In this document: positions 38,571 through 47,313 of the stretch, one piece after another
Position numbering within the stretch: the stretch's first letter is position 1
Layout of the letters: each line of letters starts with the position of its first letter
Program-made: the position numbers and the translations under genes
The notes under the pieces: generated by a model
The model's database searches: none
The model's input: the letters and a program-made list of their open reading frames with translations, nothing else
What the model was told of the DNA's origin: nothing
Assembly: GCF_024347515.1 (NCBI RefSeq)
Contig: NZ_AP025492.1
Coordinates: 1,860,001 to 1,924,000 of the forward strand
Reading direction: 5' to 3'
Length of the DNA stretch: 64,000 nucleotides
DNA from: Vibrio gigantis
GTDB taxonomy: Bacteria; Pseudomonadota; Gammaproteobacteria; Enterobacterales; Vibrionaceae

Positions 38571-40048
38571 TGAGTACTGAAACTGAAAATCAAGCGCAAC
38601 CGGAAGCTGCTGAAGGCTCACTGAGCTTTCTAGACCGTGCGATTGAAGCTACCACTCAAACTCCCGCAGACACCACCAAAGAGCTGTTTTCTGTTCTAAC
38701 AGAGCAGGCGCTTTCAGGCACAGTGACGTGGGATAAAAACGTTACAAAAACCATCGAAAACGCGATTTCAGAGATTGATAAAAAGCTATCCAAGCAACTG
38801 TCTGAAGTGATGCAGCAAAAAGATCTGCAAAAACTGGAAGGCTCTTGGCGTGGTCTACAAAAGCTGGTTAAAGAGAGCGAACTTGGCCGTGATCTGAAAA
38901 TCAAAATGGTCGATTTCACCCAAGAAGAGCTGCTTGACCAATTTGAAGATGCACCTGCAATTGACCGTAGCCCACTATTCAATGCCGTTTACCAAGGTGA
39001 ATTTGGTACAGCCGGCGGTGAACCTTATGGAACCTTCATTGGTGACTACGAGTTCAGTGCAAAAGATGAAGATGTTGCACTGCTTCGTTACATGGGCGAA
39101 GTTGCTGCTGCCTGTCACGCTCCATTCGTTGCTGCTGCAAATGCAGAAATGTTCGAATTTAATGATTTCCAAACCTTCTCTGAAGGTAAACCTGTTGCTG
39201 CAGGCTTCGACTCTCCAGCTTACGCAGCATGGAACTCATTCCGTGAGAGCGATGATGCGCGATACGTAACACTCACACTTCCACGAACGCTTGCTCGTCT
39301 ACCTTATGGCGGAAAAGGCTTGAGTACTGATGTGTTTGCTTACGAAGAGCTCGACACAGATATGGATGGCAACCCTAAACCTAAGAGCAATGATCAGCTA
39401 GTTTGGTCAAATGCAGCGTATGATCTTGGTCTTAAAATGACTCAAGCTTACACGGCTTCTGGTTGGTGTACTTCGATTCGCGGTCTTGATAACGGTGGTA
39501 AGGTAGAAAACCTACCAAACCTAACGTACAAGTCTGAAGCTGGCGACCTACTGCAACAGTGTCCAACTGAAGTAAACCTAACAGATGAGCGTGAAAAAGA
39601 GCTGTCTGATCTTGGTTTCCTTCCTTTAGTTCACTATAAGAGTTCTAACTACGCCGTGTTCATTGGCGGTCAAACTACACAGAAGCCTAAAACCTTCACT
39701 GACCCTGACGCAACAGCAAACGCTGCGATCTCTGCTCGCCTACCTTATATCATGGCAAGTAGCCGTATCGCTCACTACCTGAAAGTAATGGGCCGAGACA
39801 AGCTAGGTTCGAACCTTGAAGCGCCTGACATTAAGCGTGAGCTTCAACTATGGATTGACCAGTACACCAATGCTGGTGCAATTGGTAACGAGCAACGTGC
39901 AAAAACCCCTCTTTGTGAATCTCGCATCGAAGTGGTTGAGCAACCTGGTAAGCCAGGTGCCTACTCTGCAGTCGCTCACCTAAGACCTTGGCTACAACTT
40001 GAAGAACTGACCACTTCAGTTCGAATGGTTGCTAAGATTCCTGGCTAA
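38570..40048 (+). CDS. tssC: T6SS sheath large subunit TssC (VipB)
   Basis: 492 residues, the normal TssC length. Diagnostic blocks are LEGSWRGLQKLV, SPLFNAVYQGEFGTAGGEPYG, GDYEF, RYVTLTLPRTLARLPYG, ASSRIAHYLKVMGRD and a C-terminal HLRPWLQLEEL strand. With TssB it forms the contractile sheath that ClpV recycles. A strong hairpin and a second TssC-like gene follow. Confidence 0.95.
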   Translation: MSTETENQAQPEAAEGSLSFLDRAIEATTQTPADTTKELFSVLTEQALSGTVTWDKNVTKTIENAISEIDKKLSKQLSEVMQQKDLQKLEGSWRGLQKLVKESELGRDLKIKMVDFTQEELLDQFEDAPAIDRSPLFNAVYQGEFGTAGGEPYGTFIGDYEFSAKDEDVALLRYMGEVAAACHAPFVAAANAEMFEFNDFQTFSEGKPVAAGFDSPAYAAWNSFRESDDARYVTLTLPRTLARLPYGGKGLSTDVFAYEELDTDMDGNPKPKSNDQLVWSNAAYDLGLKMTQAYTASGWCTSIRGLDNGGKVENLPNLTYKSEAGDLLQQCPTEVNLTDEREKELSDLGFLPLVHYKSSNYAVFIGGQTTQKPKTFTDPDATANAAISARLPYIMASSRIAHYLKVMGRDKLGSNLEAPDIKRELQLWIDQYTNAGAIGNEQRAKTPLCESRIEVVEQPGKPGAYSAVAHLRPWLQLEELTTSVRMVAKIPG

Positions 40049-40054
40049 TAGGGA

Positions 40055-40078
40055 TTTGGCCGGAGCAATCCGGCCAAA
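40055..40078 (+). other. Intra-operon hairpin with GNRA loop after tssC
   Basis: TTTGGCCGGA-GCAA-TCCGGCCAAA is a perfect 10-bp stem with a stable GCAA tetraloop, six bases after the tssC stop and just before the next start. Only a short ATTTTG follows, so it may be a partial terminator or an RNA-stability/processing element that keeps tube and sheath mRNA above the downstream genes. Confidence 0.75.
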
Positions 40079-40085
40079 ATTTTGT

Positions 40086-41480
40086 ATGAAGTTAAATACA
40101 GAATGGCAAAACAAATTCAACCAATTAGATGACACAGATAATTCCTTTTTAAAAGAGGCTTTATCTCTGCTATCTGAGCTAGACCAACACTGCTTACGCT
40201 CTAAATCCTCACTAATTTCATTGATATCGACACTAATATCAAAAATCGATAACGCACTCAGTTTACAACTCGATGAAGTTATCCATGATTCGGAGTTTCA
40301 AAAGCTAGAACGTAATTGGCTTAGCCTGCAACAACTCGCCTCCCTACCCGTTAGCTATCAAAGAGCACATGTAAAGCTTCTTGATATGAACTGGGAAGAG
40401 ATATCCAGCGACGTTAACCAAGCATACTCAACTAAATCCAGTGACCTGTACAATAAGATAGGTAACAACGAGCTGAATACCCTAGGGGGACATCCGTTTG
40501 GTTGTATCGCTTTTAGCCACCCTATTTCTATGGATATCGATTTTGATGCTGAATACGACGACTTGTTTACCTTGGAGCTACTTGGAAAATTAGGAGAAGC
40601 GACACTCTGTCCAATGCTGTTTTCTCCAGTGCCTACTTTTTTTGGTGAAAGCGGCGCCGACTGGCTTTCAGATATCGAACGTATCAATAAGATTCTTTCA
40701 GGCCCCGATTATACCGCGTGGCAAGAACTCCGCGCTAAACCGAGTTCGCGCTTCATTGGTATGGCGCTACCTCAAGTTCGAATCAGAGAAGCTTATAAAA
40801 ATCGAAGAGCCGGGTTTATTTATAACGAACAAGGGAACGGTGCGTGGGGGTTAGCCAACATGGTGCTCGCTACTACTGTTATGCGAGAGTTCCACCGCGT
40901 GAATTGGTTCGGTTTTTTAAAATCTCGCTGGAACGACAAGCTTCAAGGCGCGGTTATCAATCTGCCTGTGAACCACTATTTCGAGAGTTACCTACAAAAG
41001 CCAGTCACCGACATTAGTTTGTTCGGTCAACTATCTAACTTCTATGCGCAAAGTGGTTTCATTCCACTCGCTAAAAGCCCATTGACTGACAAGTTCTACT
41101 TCAACGGTAACAATTCGATTTGGCAATGTGGGCAAAGTGACAATGACAAAGTCCTTACTCAGATTCAAACCACACTGATGTCCTGCAGAATCGCGCATTA
41201 CTTAAAAGTTCAAGTAAGAGAAATGATCGGCAGCTTCAATAACGCGACAGAGTGTGAACTGTTCTTAACACACTGGATAGAAAAATTCTCAAGCAACGTG
41301 TCGTTTGCTAACGAAGAAACTCTGTCGAAATACCCATTGAGCTTTGCCAAAGTTAGTGTCACAGAGTCGAGCTCTCAATCTGGTAGCTTCGCTTGTACTT
41401 TGCGCATTGTGCCTCAATACCAGTTTGACTATTTCAGTGGTGAAGTGGTGCTAACCACCGACCTAAATGAGGTGGCGTAA
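40086..41480 (+). CDS. Second TssC-like protein (diverged sheath large-subunit paralogue)
   Basis: 464 residues, colinear with TssC: an N-terminal helical part with LERNWLSLQQLASLP (compare LEGSWRGLQKLV), SSDLYNKIGNNELNTLGGHPFG (compare SPLFNAVYQGEFGTAGGEPYG), MALPQVRIREAY, SCRIAHYLKVQVREMIG and a C-terminal strand. It lacks some conserved TssC residues and diverges throughout. The ATG at 40086 was chosen because the frame before it runs back into tssC and the hairpin. No ribosome site is evident, so translation may be low. A minor sheath or baseplate-proximal subunit is inferred. Confidence 0.8.
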   Translation: MKLNTEWQNKFNQLDDTDNSFLKEALSLLSELDQHCLRSKSSLISLISTLISKIDNALSLQLDEVIHDSEFQKLERNWLSLQQLASLPVSYQRAHVKLLDMNWEEISSDVNQAYSTKSSDLYNKIGNNELNTLGGHPFGCIAFSHPISMDIDFDAEYDDLFTLELLGKLGEATLCPMLFSPVPTFFGESGADWLSDIERINKILSGPDYTAWQELRAKPSSRFIGMALPQVRIREAYKNRRAGFIYNEQGNGAWGLANMVLATTVMREFHRVNWFGFLKSRWNDKLQGAVINLPVNHYFESYLQKPVTDISLFGQLSNFYAQSGFIPLAKSPLTDKFYFNGNNSIWQCGQSDNDKVLTQIQTTLMSCRIAHYLKVQVREMIGSFNNATECELFLTHWIEKFSSNVSFANEETLSKYPLSFAKVSVTESSSQSGSFACTLRIVPQYQFDYFSGEVVLTTDLNEVA

Positions 41481-41902
41481 TGAGTTTCTGGACTACCTTT
41501 GTTAGCGATTCTAAACCGTACCAAGATGCTGAGATAGAGGACATCAAATTCCATCTCACCAAACTTTTAGAGGCGGAAGCCTCGCTAACTGACATTGACA
41601 ACCGATTAGTTGAAGTAAACCGTTCAAATTTGAAGTTCGGTATCGAAGATATTCAGTTACTCAGTGCAACACTAGAAAAAACACAACTCACGCTAAGAAT
41701 CGAAAATTGGATTAAAAGCTTTGAGCCACGCTTACACAACATTTCTGTCGAGCTTGGCGAGCGAAAAGAAGGCGATAACTCATTGTCGTTCAACATCATC
41801 GCCAAAGTAAAAACCAGCCATGGTGAACAAGACCTTATCTTTGATTCAAAAATCGCATTAAGCGACTTAACGACCTCTCTGGAAGAAGATAACTATGACT
41901 GA
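41480..41902 (+). CDS. tssE: T6SS baseplate protein TssE (gp25-like)
   Basis: 140 residues, consistent with TssE: an N-terminal leader, NLKFGIEDIQLLS near residue 50, and the gp25-type IENWIKSFEPRLHNISVEL block near 75-95. It overlaps the TssC paralogue by one base and tssF by eight bases. Sequence conservation with gp25 is modest, and position between sheath and tssF supports the call. Confidence 0.82.
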   Translation: MSFWTTFVSDSKPYQDAEIEDIKFHLTKLLEAEASLTDIDNRLVEVNRSNLKFGIEDIQLLSATLEKTQLTLRIENWIKSFEPRLHNISVELGERKEGDNSLSFNIIAKVKTSHGEQDLIFDSKIALSDLTTSLEEDNYD

Positions 41903-43646
41903 ACCTATTATGCGGTACTTTGAGCAAGAGCTGGCGTTTGTTCGCCGTTCATTGGGACAGTTTGGTCAGGAGTATCCTACACACGCTGAAAAGCTCAATA
42001 TTCATCAGGGTAAAATCGAAGACCCAAGCATGGCTCGCCTGCTTGACGGTGTTGCCCTTTTGAATGCAAAAGTCGAAAAGAAACTCTCGGAGCAGTTACC
42101 AGAAGTCATCGAAGGGATTCTCGGTGTTTTGTACCCTTCGTACATTCAAACCGTACCGAGCGTTGCGTACCTTGAGCTGCTAGCCGAAGATGGTCCCATT
42201 GAATCCAGTACTTTGCCAAAAGGTTCACTGTTTTCGAGCACCAACACCAAAAACGAGTGCCTATTCAGGACCGTCGATGAATTAAAAATCTCGCCGTTTA
42301 GCCTAAGTAACATTAAAGCTTTAAGCGCCCCATTTAGTTTCAACAGGCCCAAAATGGCCAGTCAAAGTAACGCTGTTGTCCAAATATCACTCAGCACTGG
42401 TGATCCAGAAACTCACTTCAGTCACTTGGAACTTAATGACCTAGACTTCTTCGTCAAAGGCTTTGAGAACAACGCAGACTCTCTCGTTGAATTGCTACTC
42501 AACAACACCTTGTCGATTTCAATCTCTGATAGTGAATGCGCTCAACACGTCACCCTTGATAGCCACCAGCTAAAGAACCGAATTAGCGACCTAGAATTTA
42601 AGTTTCTGCCCGAGCACGGCAATCAGTTCACTGGCTACCAACTGATCAACGAATTCTTCTTTTTCAAAGAGAAGCGTCAGTTCTTTAGGCTCAAGAACTT
42701 CGCACAATACGCGAGCCAGTTTGATGGGTCGGAAATCGTGATCAACTTATTTATGTCTTCACTGCCGTCTGAATTCATCCGCTTGTTCAATAAAGATGTT
42801 ATCAAGCTAAATGTTATGCCTGCGGTTAATCTGTTTGAGCAAACTGGTGAGCCTATTTCTTACGACCATCGAACTCTTTCAGTTCCCGTCAATGCCGATG
42901 CTCATAGCGACAACAATATCGAAATCATAGAGATTCAAGATGTTTACGAAATTACACCTAATGGAGAGATCCCATTAGTTCCTCTCTTTAAAGAGAAATA
43001 TACCCACAATCGGCGATACGATTATTGGCAAAGTAAACACAATCACTTTGGTGAAATGAGCATTGCGATATCACTTTCAGATACGCCAACGGCTGAATTC
43101 AGCAAGCTACTTGGTACACGCTTACTGTGCACAAATGGTAAGCAAGCCTGCGGGGTGAGTGGCACGTTAGAATGCCTAGAGAGCATTGATTTACCAGGTG
43201 ACTTTTCACCTATTTATCCGCCTTCAGCGCCAATCACTAAAGAAGTTGATCAGAATGTTCACTGGGAATTTATCAGCTTATTGAACACCAACTTTTCGTC
43301 CTTAGTGCAGTCGAGTAACCCGGTAGCCGACCTTAAGCACATGCTGAGCTTATGCAGCCGAGAGCAAGTATCAAGTGCTGAAATTCAGATGATTCACTCA
43401 ATTACCTTTAATTCGCAAGTTTCTGCGATTCGTGTGCTTGGTAAAAACGTATTCTCACCCGGTACCGAGATTGAATTAACTTTAGATGCAACAGGCCCCT
43501 ACTTGGCATTTGCTGATGTACTAAACCGTTTCTTCCAACAATTTTGTAGTTTTGACCGATACATTCAACTCAAGATCCGCATCTATGGCCGAGATGGTAT
43601 CGTCAAAAAGTATCCTAAAATCCATGGTAGCCAATTGTGTTTGTAA
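41895..43646 (+). CDS. tssF: T6SS baseplate protein TssF
   Basis: 583 residues. The family opening is clear: MRYFEQELAFVRRSLGQFGQEYP, DPSMARLLDGVALLNAKVEKKL and EGILGVLYPSYIQTVPSVAYLEL. Later blocks such as KYTHNRRYDYW and a C-terminal FCSFDRYIQLKIR segment also match. It forms the wedge with TssG and TssE. Confidence 0.94.
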   Translation: MTEPIMRYFEQELAFVRRSLGQFGQEYPTHAEKLNIHQGKIEDPSMARLLDGVALLNAKVEKKLSEQLPEVIEGILGVLYPSYIQTVPSVAYLELLAEDGPIESSTLPKGSLFSSTNTKNECLFRTVDELKISPFSLSNIKALSAPFSFNRPKMASQSNAVVQISLSTGDPETHFSHLELNDLDFFVKGFENNADSLVELLLNNTLSISISDSECAQHVTLDSHQLKNRISDLEFKFLPEHGNQFTGYQLINEFFFFKEKRQFFRLKNFAQYASQFDGSEIVINLFMSSLPSEFIRLFNKDVIKLNVMPAVNLFEQTGEPISYDHRTLSVPVNADAHSDNNIEIIEIQDVYEITPNGEIPLVPLFKEKYTHNRRYDYWQSKHNHFGEMSIAISLSDTPTAEFSKLLGTRLLCTNGKQACGVSGTLECLESIDLPGDFSPIYPPSAPITKEVDQNVHWEFISLLNTNFSSLVQSSNPVADLKHMLSLCSREQVSSAEIQMIHSITFNSQVSAIRVLGKNVFSPGTEIELTLDATGPYLAFADVLNRFFQQFCSFDRYIQLKIRIYGRDGIVKKYPKIHGSQLCL

Positions 43647-43665
43647 CAGTGCAAACGTCCACTAG

Positions 43666-43680
43666 TGTCCAAACTGGACA
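43666..43680 (+). other. Small hairpin before tssG
   Basis: TGTCCA-AAC-TGGACA in the 64-base tssF-tssG gap, ahead of the AAGGAGG site of tssG. No T-run follows. Possibly a minor RNA structure with no role. Confidence 0.3.
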
Positions 43681-43710
43681 TCACGAAAGTGCTTGTCATA
43701 AGGAGGCGCG

Positions 43711-44643
43711 ATGAAGCCTTTCGTTCAAGATCTTGCTAATCAGCCTGAAAAGTATGACTTCACTCAGGCAATGAGACTATTGGAACAATTACAAGCGCAA
43801 AGCACCACACCGTTTCAAATTCAATTAAAGTCTGAAGCGATGCCAACTGGTAATCCCCAAGAGATTCAGTACTTCTCATTAAAAGGGAATAAGGCAAAGC
43901 TCAGATTGGCGAAACAAGCGCTTTCAGGCGTCAAAGGTGTCATACCAAATTATATTTACGAAGAGTTATTAGCAGCGATACACAATGAAGATCATTCGTT
44001 GCAGGACTTTTTGGATGTGTTCAACCAGCGACACTATGAGATTACCTATCGAACCAATGCACGACGTTGGTTATTGGTAGAAAGCGAGCAAAACCCCAAA
44101 AAAACGGCCTTGTTAAACCACTTTGCAGCGCTTGGGAAAGAGCACTCAGAGTACCTGCAATACTCGCTTCTTTTGAGCCAGCAAAGCCGCAGCCTGACCA
44201 CATTGAAGAAGATCCTTAATGACTATTTTCCCTATGCCATCGACGTTGAATGCAAAGCGTTTGAAAGGCGCTTATTGCCAGCAGACTCGCTAACTCGTAT
44301 TGGTGCCGATCGTGATTTCAATAGTCGCTTAGGTCAAGGCTTTTTAGTCGGTAGAACCTGTCTCGCTCACTTCAATAATCTGAATATTTTTGTGACCCCG
44401 AAAAACCGTACCGAGTTTCTCGAAATACAACAAGATGATCAATTTGCTAAAGCCGTATTGTCTTTAACGCAATATTACTTAAAAGACAGCACGCCAGTTG
44501 CCATTTATTCGAACGTTAAACGTTCGTACTTAACCAGGCCGCGTTTATCAAGCAAGGTTTCTATAGCCGCTCAATTAGGTGAAATCGACTACCTTGCGCC
44601 TGAACGTAGCCCTAATGAGACCGTAAAGATTTTGCTTTTGTAG
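43711..44643 (+). CDS. tssG: T6SS baseplate protein TssG
   Basis: 310 residues. Typical blocks: KYDFTQAMRLLEQ opening, GVKGVIPNYIYEELL, FLDVFNQRHYEITYR and LTRIGADRDFNSRLGQGFLVGRTCLAHF. AAGGAGG at good spacing makes the start firm. Works with TssF and TssK. Confidence 0.93.
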   Translation: MKPFVQDLANQPEKYDFTQAMRLLEQLQAQSTTPFQIQLKSEAMPTGNPQEIQYFSLKGNKAKLRLAKQALSGVKGVIPNYIYEELLAAIHNEDHSLQDFLDVFNQRHYEITYRTNARRWLLVESEQNPKKTALLNHFAALGKEHSEYLQYSLLLSQQSRSLTTLKKILNDYFPYAIDVECKAFERRLLPADSLTRIGADRDFNSRLGQGFLVGRTCLAHFNNLNIFVTPKNRTEFLEIQQDDQFAKAVLSLTQYYLKDSTPVAIYSNVKRSYLTRPRLSSKVSIAAQLGEIDYLAPERSPNETVKILLL

Positions 44644-44690
44644 TTCATAAATACGGAATATGTAGATTATAGAGATACAAGGAATTGACT

Positions 44691-47303
44691 ATGACACAAG
44701 TAACTCTCACTAACTTAGTAGGAAAACTTTCTCCCGAACTCAAGCAAGCGCTGGAAGCGTCTGCGGGGGCGGCAATGAATCAAGGCGTTGGCGCGATAGA
44801 AACAGAACACTGGATTCTACAGCTTATTTCGCAAAAAGATCCCAAACTGATGGCTTTATGTGAATCGCAAAAGCTTTCATTAGACGCCTTGGTTAATGAA
44901 CTGACGAAGAAAGTTTCCATGTTGGCGAAAGGGAATGAAGGTCAGCCTACATTGAGTCATGGTCTCACGGAGTTAATCAAAGATGCTTGGATGATTGCAT
45001 CGGTTAACTACGGTCACGGAGAGATCGTCAGCTTGCATCTAATCCAAGCACTCATGCAGCAAAATGTTTTAGGGGTCAGCACCCTTCAACTCGAAACACT
45101 CAGCAGCGTGTCACTCGAGTCTCTGCAAGGCTTGATCAAGAAAACTCCGATTGCACGCAACACAGCTGCTCCTTCGGCTAGCGGTTCTGTTGATACCACT
45201 CCAGCGGGTAACGATGCATTAAGCAAGTACACCGTTAATCTGACGCAACAAGCACTTGACGGAAACATCGACCCTATTTCGGGCCGTAATGCTGAAGTAA
45301 GAAAAGCGATTGATATCTTATGTCGTAAGCGTCAGAACAACCCGATTATGGTCGGTGAACCCGGCGTAGGTAAGACCGCGGTTGTCGAAGGTCTAGCTTT
45401 AAGAATCGCGGCAGATGAAGTACCAAGCGCACTACAAGGGGTGCAAATCCATTCACTGGACCTTGGGTTGCTTCAAGCAGGCGCTAGCGTTAAGGGTGAG
45501 TTTGAGAACCGCCTAAAAGATGTCATCAACGAAGTAAAAAACTCTGAAGTGCCGATCATTGTGTTCATTGATGAGGCCCACACGCTTATTGGTGCCGGTG
45601 GCGCAGCAGGACAGAACGATGCTGCTAACCTTCTCAAACCAGCACTAGCTCGTGGTGAATTCAAAACCATTGCCGCGACAACGTGGGCAGAATATAAGAA
45701 GTATTTTGAAAAAGACCCAGCACTGACACGCCGCTTCCAAGTCGTCACCATTGAAGAGCCGAACGCCGAAGATGCAATGCAGATGCTTCGTGGCGTTGCC
45801 GCTTCACTGCAAGCTCACCATGGTGCGTTTATCGCTGAATCCGCAATTGAAGCTGCGGTTAATCTATCTATTCGTTACCTACCAAGTCGCCAACTACCAG
45901 ACAAAGCCATCAGCCTGCTTGATACCGCCAGTGCTCGAATAGCACTGACTCAAGGTGCTAAACCTGAGGTTCTGGAAACGCTAGAGCAAACTATTCGTTA
46001 CCAAGAAAATGAAAAGTCAGCGCTCGAAAAGGAAGATGCCCTATTCTCAAATAGCGCAGAAGTCATCAAAGAACTGGCACAATCTATCGAAGAAAACCAA
46101 CAAGCATTAGCTGCGTATTACACACGTTGGGAAAAAGAGATTGAATTGGTCGATCAAATCAAAACAGTTCAACAAGAGATCACTGAAGAACAAGAGCAAG
46201 ATGCAGTCGATGCCACCAAGCAGAAGCAACTTGATACTCTGCGAACAGAATTAGCAGACTTGCAAGGTGAAGAGCCTTTGGTTTATGCCATGGTTGACGA
46301 CAACACCATCGCGCAAGTGATTGCCAATTGGACAGGTATCCCAGTTGGCAACATGATGAGCGATGAAATCGCTAAGTTACTTACCTTAGAAGACGAACTC
46401 AATACCCGAGTCATTGGTCAAGATGTTGCGAAGAACGAGCTCGCAAAAGCGATTCGTATCTCTAGAGCAGGTTTGACCGATAATCGTAAACCTATTGGTG
46501 TGTTCTTAATGTGTGGCCCAAGTGGTGTGGGTAAAACCGAAACCGCCATGGCACTCGCGGAGCAACTGTACGGAGGTAGCAACGACCTTACTGTAATCAA
46601 CATGACCGAGTTTAAGGAAGAGCATAAGATCTCTATGTTGCTTGGCTCACCAGCGGGTTACGTCGGCTTTGGTGAAGGCGGTGTGTTAACAGAAGCGATT
46701 CGACGCAATCCTTACTCAGTGCTGCTGTTAGATGAAATGGAAAAAGCGCACCCTGGCGTGCATGACCTGTTTTACCAAATCTTCGATAAAGGCCATATCA
46801 AAGACAGCGAAGGCCGAACGGTTGACTTCAAAAACACCATTATCATCATGACCTCGAACGCCGCTGATCAAGCTATCTGTGATGTCTGTGCTAAGACTAC
46901 AGACCGTATCGACAACGACGAGCTACTGGAGGCGATTCGTCCCGACTTGCAACAGTACTTTAAGCCCGCTTTCTTAGGGCGAACTACTATTGTTCCTTAC
47001 TACCCGCTTAATGATGAAGAGCTAGCGAAGATCACCGAGATATCGCTTAATCGCATCAAGAAGAAGCTGGCAGAGCAATATCAAGCGTCGTTCACATGGG
47101 ATGCTGACTTCATTAAGTTTGTTGTGGATCGCAATACAGATCCAACTACGGGCGGCCGTGCTGTCGAGCAAATCATTAACCGCTCTCTGATGCCTAGGTT
47201 GGCTGAAGAGTGTATCGGGCGTTTAAGCCGCAGCGAACCTATTACTCATGTGTCGGTCAGCGCGACAAACAACAGCGCCGATTTCGATTTAACGATTAAA
47301 TAG
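44691..47303 (+). CDS. clpV: T6SS sheath-recycling ATPase ClpV (TssH)
   Basis: 870-residue Clp/Hsp100 AAA+ ATPase. An N-terminal Clp_N domain (about 1-150) is followed by AAA1 with GEPGVGKTAVVEG and the Walker B FIDEAHTLIG, a middle coiled-coil domain (about 410-510), AAA2 with GPSGVGKTETAMA and LLDEMEKAHPGV, and the C-terminal small domain. The ATG at 44691 has AAGGA seven bases upstream; the TTG at 44685 is too near. It disassembles contracted TssBC sheaths. Confidence 0.95.
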   Translation: MTQVTLTNLVGKLSPELKQALEASAGAAMNQGVGAIETEHWILQLISQKDPKLMALCESQKLSLDALVNELTKKVSMLAKGNEGQPTLSHGLTELIKDAWMIASVNYGHGEIVSLHLIQALMQQNVLGVSTLQLETLSSVSLESLQGLIKKTPIARNTAAPSASGSVDTTPAGNDALSKYTVNLTQQALDGNIDPISGRNAEVRKAIDILCRKRQNNPIMVGEPGVGKTAVVEGLALRIAADEVPSALQGVQIHSLDLGLLQAGASVKGEFENRLKDVINEVKNSEVPIIVFIDEAHTLIGAGGAAGQNDAANLLKPALARGEFKTIAATTWAEYKKYFEKDPALTRRFQVVTIEEPNAEDAMQMLRGVAASLQAHHGAFIAESAIEAAVNLSIRYLPSRQLPDKAISLLDTASARIALTQGAKPEVLETLEQTIRYQENEKSALEKEDALFSNSAEVIKELAQSIEENQQALAAYYTRWEKEIELVDQIKTVQQEITEEQEQDAVDATKQKQLDTLRTELADLQGEEPLVYAMVDDNTIAQVIANWTGIPVGNMMSDEIAKLLTLEDELNTRVIGQDVAKNELAKAIRISRAGLTDNRKPIGVFLMCGPSGVGKTETAMALAEQLYGGSNDLTVINMTEFKEEHKISMLLGSPAGYVGFGEGGVLTEAIRRNPYSVLLLDEMEKAHPGVHDLFYQIFDKGHIKDSEGRTVDFKNTIIIMTSNAADQAICDVCAKTTDRIDNDELLEAIRPDLQQYFKPAFLGRTTIVPYYPLNDEELAKITEISLNRIKKKLAEQYQASFTWDADFIKFVVDRNTDPTTGGRAVEQIINRSLMPRLAEECIGRLSRSEPITHVSVSATNNSADFDLTIK

Positions 47304-47313
47304 GCCTTAGCTA

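Noticed and set aside
40029..40085. Earlier start for the TssC paralogue
   Set aside because: The extra residues overlap tssC and the hairpin and do not match TssC.
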